Shown here: in pieces, positions 1-6,242 of the stretch
Layout of the letters: the number at the start of each line of letters is the position of its first letter
Position numbering within the stretch: position 1 is the first letter of the stretch
From: JBALVT01 sp045110675
GTDB taxonomy: Bacteria > Pseudomonadota > Gammaproteobacteria > Pseudomonadales > Halieaceae
Assembly (NCBI GenBank): GCA_045110675.1
Contig: JBGCGJ010000030.1
Span: forward strand, 1 to 50,721
DNA length: 50,721 nucleotides
Direction: 5' to 3'
Position numbers and translations under genes: made by a program
The notes under the pieces: model-generated
Seen by the model: the letters and a program-made list of their open reading frames with translations, nothing else
The model's database searches: none
What the model was told of the DNA's origin: nothing

Positions 1-345
1 ATCATCCGGCGAAGCATTGAACTTGGAATGATTCCCATGCCGGGCTGGGCGACACCTACCGAGGCATTTGAGGCCTATCACGCCGGCGCGCGCTATCTAA
101 AGCTGTTTCCTGCTGTCACCTATGGGCCAGCACATATTAAAGCGTCCAGTGCCGTAATTCCGGGTGAGTGCAAGTTATTGGCTGTCGGGGGCGTAGGCGC
201 AGACGTCGCGCAAAGTTGGTTGCAAGCCGGAGTTGATGGCTTTGGCATCGGCTCGGAACTGTATAAGCCCGGCGATTCGGCTGAGAAAGTCGGCGCCGCT
301 GCGGTAAAAGTGGTGGCCGCGATTCGCGCCGCACAAGGCGAGTAG
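1..345 (+). CDS. 2-dehydro-3-deoxy-6-phosphogalactonate (KDPGal) aldolase, 5'-truncated by window edge
   Basis: The frame is open from base 1, so this is the C-terminal half of a gene that begins outside the window. The visible part carries the Schiff-base lysine in the segment YLKLFPA, followed by YGPAHIKA and the phosphate-binding VGGVG loop, as in class I KDPG/KDPGal aldolases (EDA/DgoA family, about 205 aa). The family cleaves 2-keto-3-deoxy-6-phospho sugar acids to pyruvate and glyceraldehyde 3-phosphate in the cytoplasm. The DgoA branch is favoured over Eda by the YGP...IKA pattern and by the lactonase gene starting 3 bases after its stop, which suggests a shared sugar-oxidation operon. 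The choice of galactonate over gluconate is an inference. Confidence 0.82.
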   Translation: MIRRSIELGMIPMPGWATPTEAFEAYHAGARYLKLFPAVTYGPAHIKASSAVIPGECKLLAVGGVGADVAQSWLQAGVDGFGIGSELYKPGDSAEKVGAAAVKVVAAIRAAQGE

Positions 346-348
346 TCA

Positions 349-1233
349 ATGAAGACGCCAGAATTTATCGGTTCCATCGATGTCGGCAATGAATTGGGTG
401 AGGGCATCATCTGGGACGAACGCGATGAATCCATTTGGTGGACTGACATTCAGAATAGTATGCTATATCGCTGCCACCTGGCTGAAGAGAAACTTGAGCA
501 ATGGACAACCCCTGAGCGCGTAGGTTGTTTTGCTTTGGTCGCTGATAAAGACTACCTCATTGTCGGTTTTGAAAGCGGTTTTGCTTATTACGATCCGCGC
601 TCGGGCTATCTCGAATGGCTGAAAAAAGTGGGGCAAGACACGCCGAATACTCGTCTCAATGATGGGCGAGCAGATCGCCAGGGCCGATTCTGGGCGGGAA
701 GCATGGTGGAAAATGGCGGCAGTCCTCCCGCCGGAAAACTCTATTGTATGGATCAACAAATGCAGTGCTCCAGTCATTTTTCAGAATTGTCTATTTCCAA
801 TGGACTGTGCTGGAGCCCTGACTCGGCTTTTATGTATCACACCGACACACCTACCAGGGAAATTTACCGCTACAATTTTGATGCGACCACCGGAGCAATG
901 AGCAATCGAACCCTCTTTGTAAAAACCGAACAGGGTTGTTTTCCAGATGGTTCAACCGTTGATGCGCAGGGTTATCTGTGGAATGCCCAATGGGGCGCCA
1001 GTCAGGTAGTGCGTTATTCACCGCACGGAGAAGTTGACCTGGTACTTAAGGTGCCAGCTTCGCAGCCCAGTTGTGTCGCCTTTGGTGGCCCCAAGCTGGA
1101 TACACTTTTTGTGACCACCGCTCGAGAGAACTTGAGCGCCGATGATCTGGCTCAACAGAGTGAGGCCGGTAATGTGCTGATCTACCGGACTGACATATCA
1201 TCCATCCCGGACCCGCGGTTCGATCCTGCCTAG
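349..1233 (+). CDS. SMP-30/gluconolactonase-family lactonase
   Basis: A 294-aa cytoplasmic protein with SMP-30/regucalcin six-bladed beta-propeller hallmarks: an early metal-ligand Glu in LGEGIIWDE, the R-x-N-D-G-R-x-D segment near residue 105 (RLNDGRADRQGRFWAGSM), SNGLCWSPD near 150 and PDGSTVDAQGYLW near 200. Enzymes of this family hydrolyse sugar 1,4- or 1,5-lactones to aldonic acids with one divalent metal. It starts 3 nt after the aldolase stop, so the two are probably translated together. The pair fits an oxidative pathway for galactose or a related sugar: dehydrogenase, lactonase, dehydratase, aldolase. The exact sugar cannot be read from sequence. Confidence 0.85.
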   Translation: MKTPEFIGSIDVGNELGEGIIWDERDESIWWTDIQNSMLYRCHLAEEKLEQWTTPERVGCFALVADKDYLIVGFESGFAYYDPRSGYLEWLKKVGQDTPNTRLNDGRADRQGRFWAGSMVENGGSPPAGKLYCMDQQMQCSSHFSELSISNGLCWSPDSAFMYHTDTPTREIYRYNFDATTGAMSNRTLFVKTEQGCFPDGSTVDAQGYLWNAQWGASQVVRYSPHGEVDLVLKVPASQPSCVAFGGPKLDTLFVTTARENLSADDLAQQSEAGNVLIYRTDISSIPDPRFDPA

Positions 1234-1257
1234 CGCGATTTAGAGCGCCTTCAGAAT

Positions 1258-2271
1258 TCACATCACTGGTTGGGGATTGCGGATTTCCTCAAAGGCATTC
1301 CACAACAGTTCAAAGGATCGTTTGCGATCCTCAAAGTAATACATGTTGGTCACGGCCATCACTTCGTCAGCGTCATGAAGGGCTGCCAGATAACTTACTT
1401 GCTGTTGCACTTGTTCAGGTGTGCCGACGGCGCGACTGTTTTCTCTGCTGGCAATAAACGCTTTCTCCTGCGCTCCCAGGGGTATTTGCACGGCCTCTTG
1501 CGGAGTAAGAGACAAGCCATTGGATTGCCCGGTAAAGAATCGGAATAAATTCAGATCGTGTGTCAGCTGCAAAATTTTTGCCTGCTCCTCGGAATCGGCG
1601 CAATACACACTCATGGCCAGAATCGCGTAGGGTTTGTCCTGAGTGGGCCCCGGTTCGAAGCGTTGCTTGTACAAACCGATTAGGCGCGGATCTGCCTGGG
1701 GATTGATGAATAGTCCGAGGTTGTAGGGAAGACCTCGCTCGGCTGCCAGTATGGCGCTGTCGGGGCTGGACCCCAGCATCCAGATAGGCAGCGAATCCGC
1801 CGGTGGTTTAGGGCTGACCGTAGGCGTCGTTTTCTCACTCCATAGGTAGTCACTCAATTGCGCCACTTGTTCAGGGAAGCGATGAAAGTTGGGTTTGCCA
1901 TCGGGCGCAAGTGCCGCAGCAGTGGACATATCGGCACCCGGTGCCCGGCCAATGCCCAGGTCAATTCGCCCGGGATACAAGTTGGCCAGTAGCGAGAACA
2001 CCTCGGCCACTTTGTAGGCGCTATAGTGGGGTAACATGATGCCACCTGAACCCAGGCGAATCGTGTTAGTTGCTGCACCCAGAGCAGCCAGCAGCACCTC
2101 AGGAGCGCTTCCCGCAACGGTGGGAAAAGCATGGTGCTCAGAGACCCAGAATCGCTGGTATCCCAGTTGTTCGCACCACTGAGCCATTTCCAGCGTTTCG
2201 CGCAACGCGATAGGCGCCTGGTCGGCGGCCCGCGCCAGAGATTGATCGAGCACCGAAATATTGAGCGTCAT
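1258..2271 (-). CDS. LLM-class flavin-dependent oxidoreductase (luciferase-like monooxygenase)
   Basis: A 337-aa protein with the bacterial-luciferase-like TIM-barrel signature: E...GYQRFWVSEHH near residues 35-47, IRLGSGGIMLPHYSAYKVAE near 72-90 and PGRIDLGIGRAPG near 97-110. It belongs to the MsnO8-like group of LLM proteins, which use reduced FMN or F420. The substrate is unknown. It converges on the SMP-30 gene, with only a short gap between the two stops. The second LLM gene in the window (39382-40191) is of a different, F420-type subgroup, so they are not recent duplicates. Confidence 0.85.
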   Translation of the reverse strand: MTLNISVLDQSLARAADQAPIALRETLEMAQWCEQLGYQRFWVSEHHAFPTVAGSAPEVLLAALGAATNTIRLGSGGIMLPHYSAYKVAEVFSLLANLYPGRIDLGIGRAPGADMSTAAALAPDGKPNFHRFPEQVAQLSDYLWSEKTTPTVSPKPPADSLPIWMLGSSPDSAILAAERGLPYNLGLFINPQADPRLIGLYKQRFEPGPTQDKPYAILAMSVYCADSEEQAKILQLTHDLNLFRFFTGQSNGLSLTPQEAVQIPLGAQEKAFIASRENSRAVGTPEQVQQQVSYLAALHDADEVMAVTNMYYFEDRKRSFELLWNAFEEIRNPQPVM

Positions 2272-2347
2272 TTTGAATCCACTGCTTAGTCAGGAGGGCA
2301 AGTGTATCGGATAGGACAGGGGGCTTGGAAGTTTATGTGGCGGGCAA

Positions 2348-2376
2348 TTGATGTTCTATGTTTTAGGGGGTATTGT
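2348..2376 (+). promoter_or_regulatory. Candidate sigma-70 promoter of selenoprotein copy 1
   Basis: TTGATG (2348-2353) and TATTGT (2371-2376) are separated by exactly 17 bases and lie about 40 bases ahead of the start codon at 2418. Each hexamer keeps most consensus positions. This is pattern matching only. Confidence 0.4.
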
Positions 2377-2417
2377 CGATCTAACGTCTGCCGACTCAAG
2401 TGGTCTAAAAACAAGCG

Positions 2418-3614
2418 ATGACATACTTTCAATATGAACACAGCCCCCACGCTATCCGCGCCGGATTGAGCGGTTCCTACAGGCGTTATTGGCAAATACT
2501 GGCTTCTCCGGGAACCTGGTTCACAGGCGAGCAGCGGGTAGCTATCGCCGCAGAGGTTCGCAACGCCCTGAGCTGTCCCTTCTGCGCAGAGCGCAAGCTC
2601 GCCTTGTCCCCCAATTCCGTCAAAGGAAAGCATCAAAGTGGCGGCGTATTAAGCGAAGATATCGTGGACGCCGTTCACCGCGTTATTACCGACCAATCGC
2701 GAATTACCCAAACCTACGTCGACGAAAACACCGCAAAGGGTTTGAGCGAAGAACAATATGTTGAGTTAGTCGGCATAGCGGTGACTGTATTTAGTATCGA
2801 TGAGTTTAATCGGGGGCTGGGTCTAGATCCTGAACCGCTGCCCGAGGCATTGCCCGGTGAGCCCACTTTGCATCGCCCGGGGCAGGCTGTACATGGAACC
2901 GGCTTTGTCGCCATGATTCCTCCCGATGGCGCCACAGGAGAAGAAGCAGATTTGTGGCAGGATGGCAAAACAGCCAACGTTTTGAGAGCGCTCACCCTGG
3001 TGCCCAATGCTTATCGAGAGTGGATGGGAGTGGCCAACGAGCAGTATTTGTCTTTCAAGGCCATGGCTCAGTTTGGTGAGATTCAGGGCCGGTCGATTAA
3101 TCGAATGCAAATTGAACTGGTAGCGGGGAGGGTCTCGTCGATCAACGAGTGCTTTTACTGAACCAGCTCACATGCCTCGATGCTCACTTTGAGTGCCGAT
3201 CTTACCGAATCAACCGTTGATCTAAACTTGATCAATGGGGATGAAAATGCCGCGGCCGGAGACATTCCTCACGGTGTTGCACTGTTGCGATTTGCCGAGG
3301 CCTTCGCCAGCCGGGACGAATCACGTTTAGATCATGCGCGCACCGAGCTACTCGCCGAGGCCGGGGCCCAAGTGTTAGTTGACGCGGCAGGTGTGGCGGC
3401 GAATTTCCAGAGGATGGTGCGGATAGCCGATTCCACAGGTATTCCTCTGGATAATCTCAGTGCGGCCATCAGCCATAAGGTGGTAAAGCAATTGGACCTC
3501 ACACGCTTTGCTTCTTCTGCCAATACCCCGGCAGCGGGCATAAAGCGTAAACTACTGAGCTGGATTGCCAGGCCCTTAGCCATTCGTAAATTCCGAAGAA
3601 TGGGCGAAGAATAA
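2418..3614 (+). CDS. AhpD-like (CMD-fold) selenoprotein, copy 1, in-frame TGA read as Sec
   Basis: Read through TGA at 3159-3161 this is one 398-residue protein. Without readthrough it would be two adjacent same-frame ORFs (2418-3161 and 3180-3614). Domain 1 (about residues 36-75) has the AhpD-type helix ending in C53-P-F-C56-A-E-R-K, with Lys where the catalytic His usually sits. Domain 2 ends its helix at C245-F-Y-U248-T-S-S-H252, matching the AhpD CxxCxxxH redox motif with selenocysteine as second residue. Codons 250-398 continue as an alpha-helical region containing ANFQRMVRIADSTGIP. Family knowledge: AhpD-fold proteins are thiol peroxidases or disulfide reductases, and AhpD-like selenoproteins are known from marine bacteria. 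Paralogue at 24566-25786. There is no Shine-Dalgarno sequence before the second ORF. The start at 2418 has a weak SD. The Sec assignment is an inference from comparison of the two copies; the substrate is unknown. Confidence 0.85.
3159..3161 (+). other. Predicted selenocysteine codon (TGA) in copy 1
   Basis: TGA lies between codons for Cys-Phe-Tyr and Thr-Ser-Ser-His, completing CxxUxxxH. The other copy has the TGA at the same site. The codons after it (ACC AGC TCA CAT GCC) differ synonymously from copy 2 (ACT TCC TCA CAC GCA), which indicates that the downstream peptide is translated and selected. Confidence 0.85.
3179..3201 (+). promoter_or_regulatory. Candidate bacterial SECIS hairpin, copy 1
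   Basis: An imperfect stem begins 17 bases after the TGA. GAT (3179-3181) pairs with ATC (3199-3201), GC with GC, and TCA (3184-3186) with TGA (3190-3192), leaving loop CTT and two small 3'-side bulges. An alternative fold pairs GCCTC (from 3174) with GAGTGC around a 12-base loop beginning GA. Both place the apical loop inside the 16-37 base range expected for bacterial SECIS elements. Copy 2 has a related hairpin at the same offset. Identified by eye without energy calculation. Confidence 0.4.
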
Positions 3615-3677
3615 GACCTTGAGGAACTAATTTTATTAGCGGGGCTCTTAAAGCATCGCCCTAACAAAGGTATTCAA

Positions 3678-4106
3678 ATGAAAAATAAAATCGCCACTCT
3701 GGCAGCTGTATTGTTATCGCTCTCACCAGCGATGGTCATGGGACAAACGCACAAAACCGAAACTGGTTGGCTTGAACTTGTTAAGGGCTATAAAGGGGAT
3801 GCTGTAGGTGCACAGATGCGGGACGTCGAGACCCATGAAACCACCGGCGAAAAAACCCTGAAGATCTCTATTCCAAAATCTGCCATTACTCACCCGGATC
3901 AAATGGAAGAGGTAGTCGTGGTCGGCCAGAAGCCCGAGAAACGCGGGCCGCTTTTCAATCTTGATTTAGGCATTGATATTGACTACGAGTTTGAATGGGT
4001 AGAGGACTACGACGCGGACAATTATGGCCTGGTAATCCGTCTGGGCAAGGACAGTAATTGGCCAATTCGACTGTTTATGCACGCTGATGACGGCCCTCGG
4101 AATTAA
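3678..4106 (+). CDS. Small secreted protein with TonB-box-like segment, function unknown
   Basis: A 142-aa protein with a Sec signal peptide (Lys-rich start, hydrophobic LATLAAVLLSLSPAMVM, likely cleavage after VMG or nearby), so it should be periplasmic or surface exposed. The mature part is hydrophilic and acidic. At about residues 77-90 it has EEVVVVGQKPEKRGP, which resembles the N-terminal TonB box and following residues of TonB-dependent receptors, but there is no plug or barrel after it. The C-terminal 45 residues alternate acidic and aromatic residues (DIDYEFEWVEDYDADNYG), which could be beta strands. I do not recognise the family. It begins 63 bases after selenoprotein copy 1 on the same strand. 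Confidence 0.65.
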   Translation: MKNKIATLAAVLLSLSPAMVMGQTHKTETGWLELVKGYKGDAVGAQMRDVETHETTGEKTLKISIPKSAITHPDQMEEVVVVGQKPEKRGPLFNLDLGIDIDYEFEWVEDYDADNYGLVIRLGKDSNWPIRLFMHADDGPRN

Positions 4107-4129
4107 CTGCTTGGCAGCGCCATAAGCCC

Positions 4130-4158
4130 TTGACTTAAAAAAGCTTTCTCCCTATAGT
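4130..4158 (+). promoter_or_regulatory. Sigma-70 promoter of tRNA-Arg
   Basis: TTGACT (4130-4135) and TATAGT (4153-4158) have a 17-base spacer, close to consensus at both boxes. A GC-rich stretch (CCGCCCC) follows the -10 box, which is the discriminator type associated with stringent (ppGpp) control of stable-RNA genes. Transcription would start near 4165, a few bases ahead of the mature tRNA. Confidence 0.8.
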
Positions 4159-4171
4159 ACCGCCCCTCTAC

Positions 4172-4248
4172 GCGCCCGTAGCTCAGCTGGATAGAGTACC
4201 TGGCTACGAACCAGGCGGTCGCACGTTCGAATCGTGCCGGGCGCGCCA
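4172..4248 (+). tRNA. tRNA-Arg (anticodon ACG)
   Basis: A full 77-base cloverleaf with encoded CCA. The acceptor stem is GCGCCCG/CGGGCGC with discriminator G4245. The D-arm is GCTC/GAGT, the anticodon stem CCTGG/CCAGG with loop CTACGAA (anticodon ACG at 4206-4208), and the T-arm GCACG/CGTGC with loop TTCGAAT. ACG is modified to ICG in bacteria by TadA and reads CGU, CGC and CGA. The sequence is very close to known gammaproteobacterial tRNA-Arg(ACG). Confidence 0.97.
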
Positions 4249-4253
4249 CATAC

Positions 4254-4287
4254 AAAAAAGCCTCACCCTTTGGGTGGGGCTTTTTTG
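4254..4287 (+). terminator. Rho-independent terminator of tRNA-Arg
   Basis: An A-tract, the stem GCCTCACCC/GGGTGGGGC (one G-T pair) with a TTT loop, and a following run of six T residues form a classical intrinsic terminator starting a few bases after the tRNA CCA end. Confidence 0.9.
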
Positions 4288-4326
4288 TGTTTGGCACACC
4301 CAGCCGATTCAACGTGCTCGTTCGAT

Positions 4327-4404
4327 AAGTTCTCCCAAGGGGAGAATTTAGACCTCGCCCATGGCGAGTCCCGCAGGGATCATAACGCCCCAGAGGGTGT
4401 TATG
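4327..4404 (+). repeat. Four tandem short hairpins in the intergenic region after tRNA-Arg
   Basis: Between the tRNA terminator and the CBS remnant four stem-loops follow one another almost without spacing. First, AAGTTCTCCC/GGGAGAATTT with loop AAG (4327-4349). Second, CTCGCC/GGCGAG with loop CAT (4354-4368). Third, TCCC/GGGA with loop GCA (4369-4379). Fourth, CATAACGCC/GGTGTTATG with loop CCAGAG (4381-4404). Three have three-base loops. There is no obvious coding potential. This could be a structured RNA, a REP-like palindrome cluster or a protein-binding region; nothing here decides which. Confidence 0.55.
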
Positions 4405-4525
4405 AGTCCATCGTGCCGTCAAAATTCACTGCCGGTGCTAATAAAGCCGGCTCTACCACCACAAATACCCGCCCACTAGCGAATCGGCACAAAGCAGCTA
4501 CTATTGGGAAAGAGGTGATCTGATT

Positions 4526-4788
4526 ATGTCCACAGTTGGAGCAGTTCTAAAATCGAAAGGTAGCGACATCTGGTCTATCACTCCCCGAGCGACCGTCTAT
4601 CAGGCGCTAGAGGAAATGCGGAAGATTGTATGGTGTTGATGACTGGCAAACGTGTACGACACCTCCCTGTGTTAAGTGACGGACAACTCGTCGGTATCGT
4701 CACCATTGGGGATGTAGTCAAGAAGGTTTTATCGGAGCAGGCATTCGCGATAGAGCAACTTGAAAAGTACATCGCCGGCGGCTGTTGA
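4526..4788 (+). pseudogene. Decayed CBS-domain protein gene
   Basis: The first 31 codons (MSTVGAVLKSKGSDIW then ITPRATVYQALEEM) match the start of two-CBS-domain proteins of about 140 aa. The frame then runs into TGA after KIVWC. From 4630 a different frame resumes with the end of the second CBS domain (LMTGKRVRHLPVL, then DGQLVGIVTIGDVV) and the family's usual ending EQLEKYIAGG. About 60-70 codons that should lie between are missing, so an internal deletion with frameshift has joined the two ends. CBS pairs bind adenosyl nucleotides. A Shine-Dalgarno-like AGAGGTG remains ahead of the ATG. It is almost certainly non-functional. Confidence 0.85.
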
Positions 4789-4811
4789 GGTCACAACTCA
4801 GAGTCGAGCCC

Positions 4812-5627
4812 ATGTCAGAAAACCTAACCGCACAGTTGAAGTACCTACTCCCCTCCGCAGAAAAACCAATCTATTACGCCTCAGAAGGGGGCGCCGAAGC
4901 CCAGCTAAAAATCTCGGCTCAATTCAATCCCCAAAACGTGACAATCGCCGACGCTCGCACGCTAATCCCCCTTCCGACATTGGATGCGGATGGATTCACC
5001 CTGATTGCCCACACCAGTGCCGTCAAAGACTTCTACGATGACGCCCAAATTCAGGATGTCTACGAACCCGAGGCCGTCCAGCTGGTGCGAGAAAACTCAG
5101 GCGCCACGGATGCAATCGTTTTCGACAACACTCGCCGTTCTGATGCCTCAACCATCCGCGGTCAGCAGGGTATACGCGAGCCCTCTACGGTAATTCACAA
5201 CGACTATACCGACGCTTCTGCCCGTCAGCGACTCAGTGACATTCTGGGAGAGGATGAAGCGAGAGCTCGCGCCCAGCGGCGTTTTGCCATTTTCAATGTA
5301 TGGCGTTCAATCGCCGGTCCAGTGGTTACTACGCCTTTGGCACTTTGCAGTGCGGCTAGCTTGCAAGAAGAAGATTTGGTTGCCAGTGAACGTCGAGCGA
5401 AAGATCGGATTGGTGAGTTGCAGTTGGTCACTTACAATCCCGAGCATCGCTGGTACTGGTATTCCGATATGACTTGTGACGAAGCGCTGCTGATAAAGAC
5501 TTTTGACGCTAGTCTCGATGGTCGCGCTCGCCGCGCAGTGCACTCGGCGTTCGCAAACCCTGAGGCTCCGGAAGATGCCCCACCCAGAGAAAGCATCGAG
5601 ACCCGGGTGCTGGCATTTTTCGATTGA
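4812..5627 (+). CDS. CmcJ/NvfI-family (AsaB-like) oxidoreductase-like protein
   Basis: A 271-aa cytoplasmic protein. I chose ATG 4812 (MSENLTAQLKY) over an upstream TTG in the same frame. Recognisable family segments are the HNDYT motif near residue 138, FAIFNVWRSIAGPV near 166, PLALC near 184, YWYSDMTCDEALLIKTFDAS near 220 and HSAFANPEAPEDAPPRESIE near 243. The family was named from cephamycin CmcJ and fungal meroterpenoid NvfI and includes Fe/2-oxoglutarate-type and other oxidoreductases of secondary metabolism. It is common in fungi and also present in proteobacteria. The reaction here is unknown. It starts just after the CBS pseudogene and stands apart from any obvious biosynthetic cluster. 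Confidence 0.75.
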   Translation: MSENLTAQLKYLLPSAEKPIYYASEGGAEAQLKISAQFNPQNVTIADARTLIPLPTLDADGFTLIAHTSAVKDFYDDAQIQDVYEPEAVQLVRENSGATDAIVFDNTRRSDASTIRGQQGIREPSTVIHNDYTDASARQRLSDILGEDEARARAQRRFAIFNVWRSIAGPVVTTPLALCSAASLQEEDLVASERRAKDRIGELQLVTYNPEHRWYWYSDMTCDEALLIKTFDASLDGRARRAVHSAFANPEAPEDAPPRESIETRVLAFFD

Positions 5628-5770
5628 ATTGCCATTGCCTTCTGCATAACAATAGGCAGGGATTTATCTCTTCGTCTCAGCGCAACGGGACAACTTGGAA
5701 AATATATCTGCTCCTATCAATTTCCAGTTTGTTAATTTGATTTTTTTGTGAATCTTGAGGAAGCAACATT

Positions 5771-6172
5771 ATGTCGAAACAATCGCTGCAACCTGCCGAT
5801 CTTTTCCCCAGCTCAGATTTTGGCTATTCCCAGGTAGTTTCTGCCGAGGGCAAAAGGCAGATTTTCTGCGCTGGTCAAACGGCATGGGATAAAGAGACCA
5901 AGCTAGTAGGTGGGGATGATCTCGGTAAACAAATGGAAAAAACTCTGGATAATATCCGAGTAGCACTGGCTGAAGCCGGCGCGACGATGAACGATGTCTG
6001 CCGTCTTACAATATACATTGTTAACTATAATCCCAGCATGTTGGAGACGGTCGGTCGAGAGCTCAACAAGGCATTTGACGAACAAGAGCTTCCAGTCAAT
6101 ACACTGCTGGGTATTCAGGCGCTTGCAGTTCCGGAGTTTTTGGTGGAAATAGAGGCGACAGCTGTAGTTTAA
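5771..6172 (+). CDS. RidA-fold (YjgF/YER057c/UK114) family protein
   Basis: 133 aa, the usual RidA length, with an SD (GAGGAAG) at a good distance. Family segments are FCAGQTAWD near residue 38, QMEKTLDNIRVALAEAGATMNDVCRLTIY and the ending EIEATAV. RidA proteins form trimers and hydrolyse reactive enamine/imine intermediates. By my alignment the Arg that binds the substrate carboxylate in archetypal RidA (PARSCVEVARLP) is not conserved here (NTLLGIQALAVP), so this is more likely one of the Rid subfamilies with a different or unknown reaction. It precedes the AraC regulator by about 70 bases. Confidence 0.8.
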   Translation: MSKQSLQPADLFPSSDFGYSQVVSAEGKRQIFCAGQTAWDKETKLVGGDDLGKQMEKTLDNIRVALAEAGATMNDVCRLTIYIVNYNPSMLETVGRELNKAFDEQELPVNTLLGIQALAVPEFLVEIEATAVV

Positions 6173-6242
6173 ATGTGACTGTAGGTTTAATAGACTCAGC
6201 TAGTTAAACGGCCTATTCCACCAGTGGAAACTATTTTTTTTC

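Noticed and set aside
3180..3614. Independent small gene after the TGA of copy 1
   Set aside because: Same frame as the upstream ORF, no Shine-Dalgarno, and the codons between TGA and its ATG encode the conserved T-S-S-H. It is treated as the C-terminal part of the selenoprotein.
4234..4479. 81-aa ORF through the tRNA terminator and hairpin cluster
   Set aside because: It is made of structured RNA sequence, begins inside the tRNA and has no SD.
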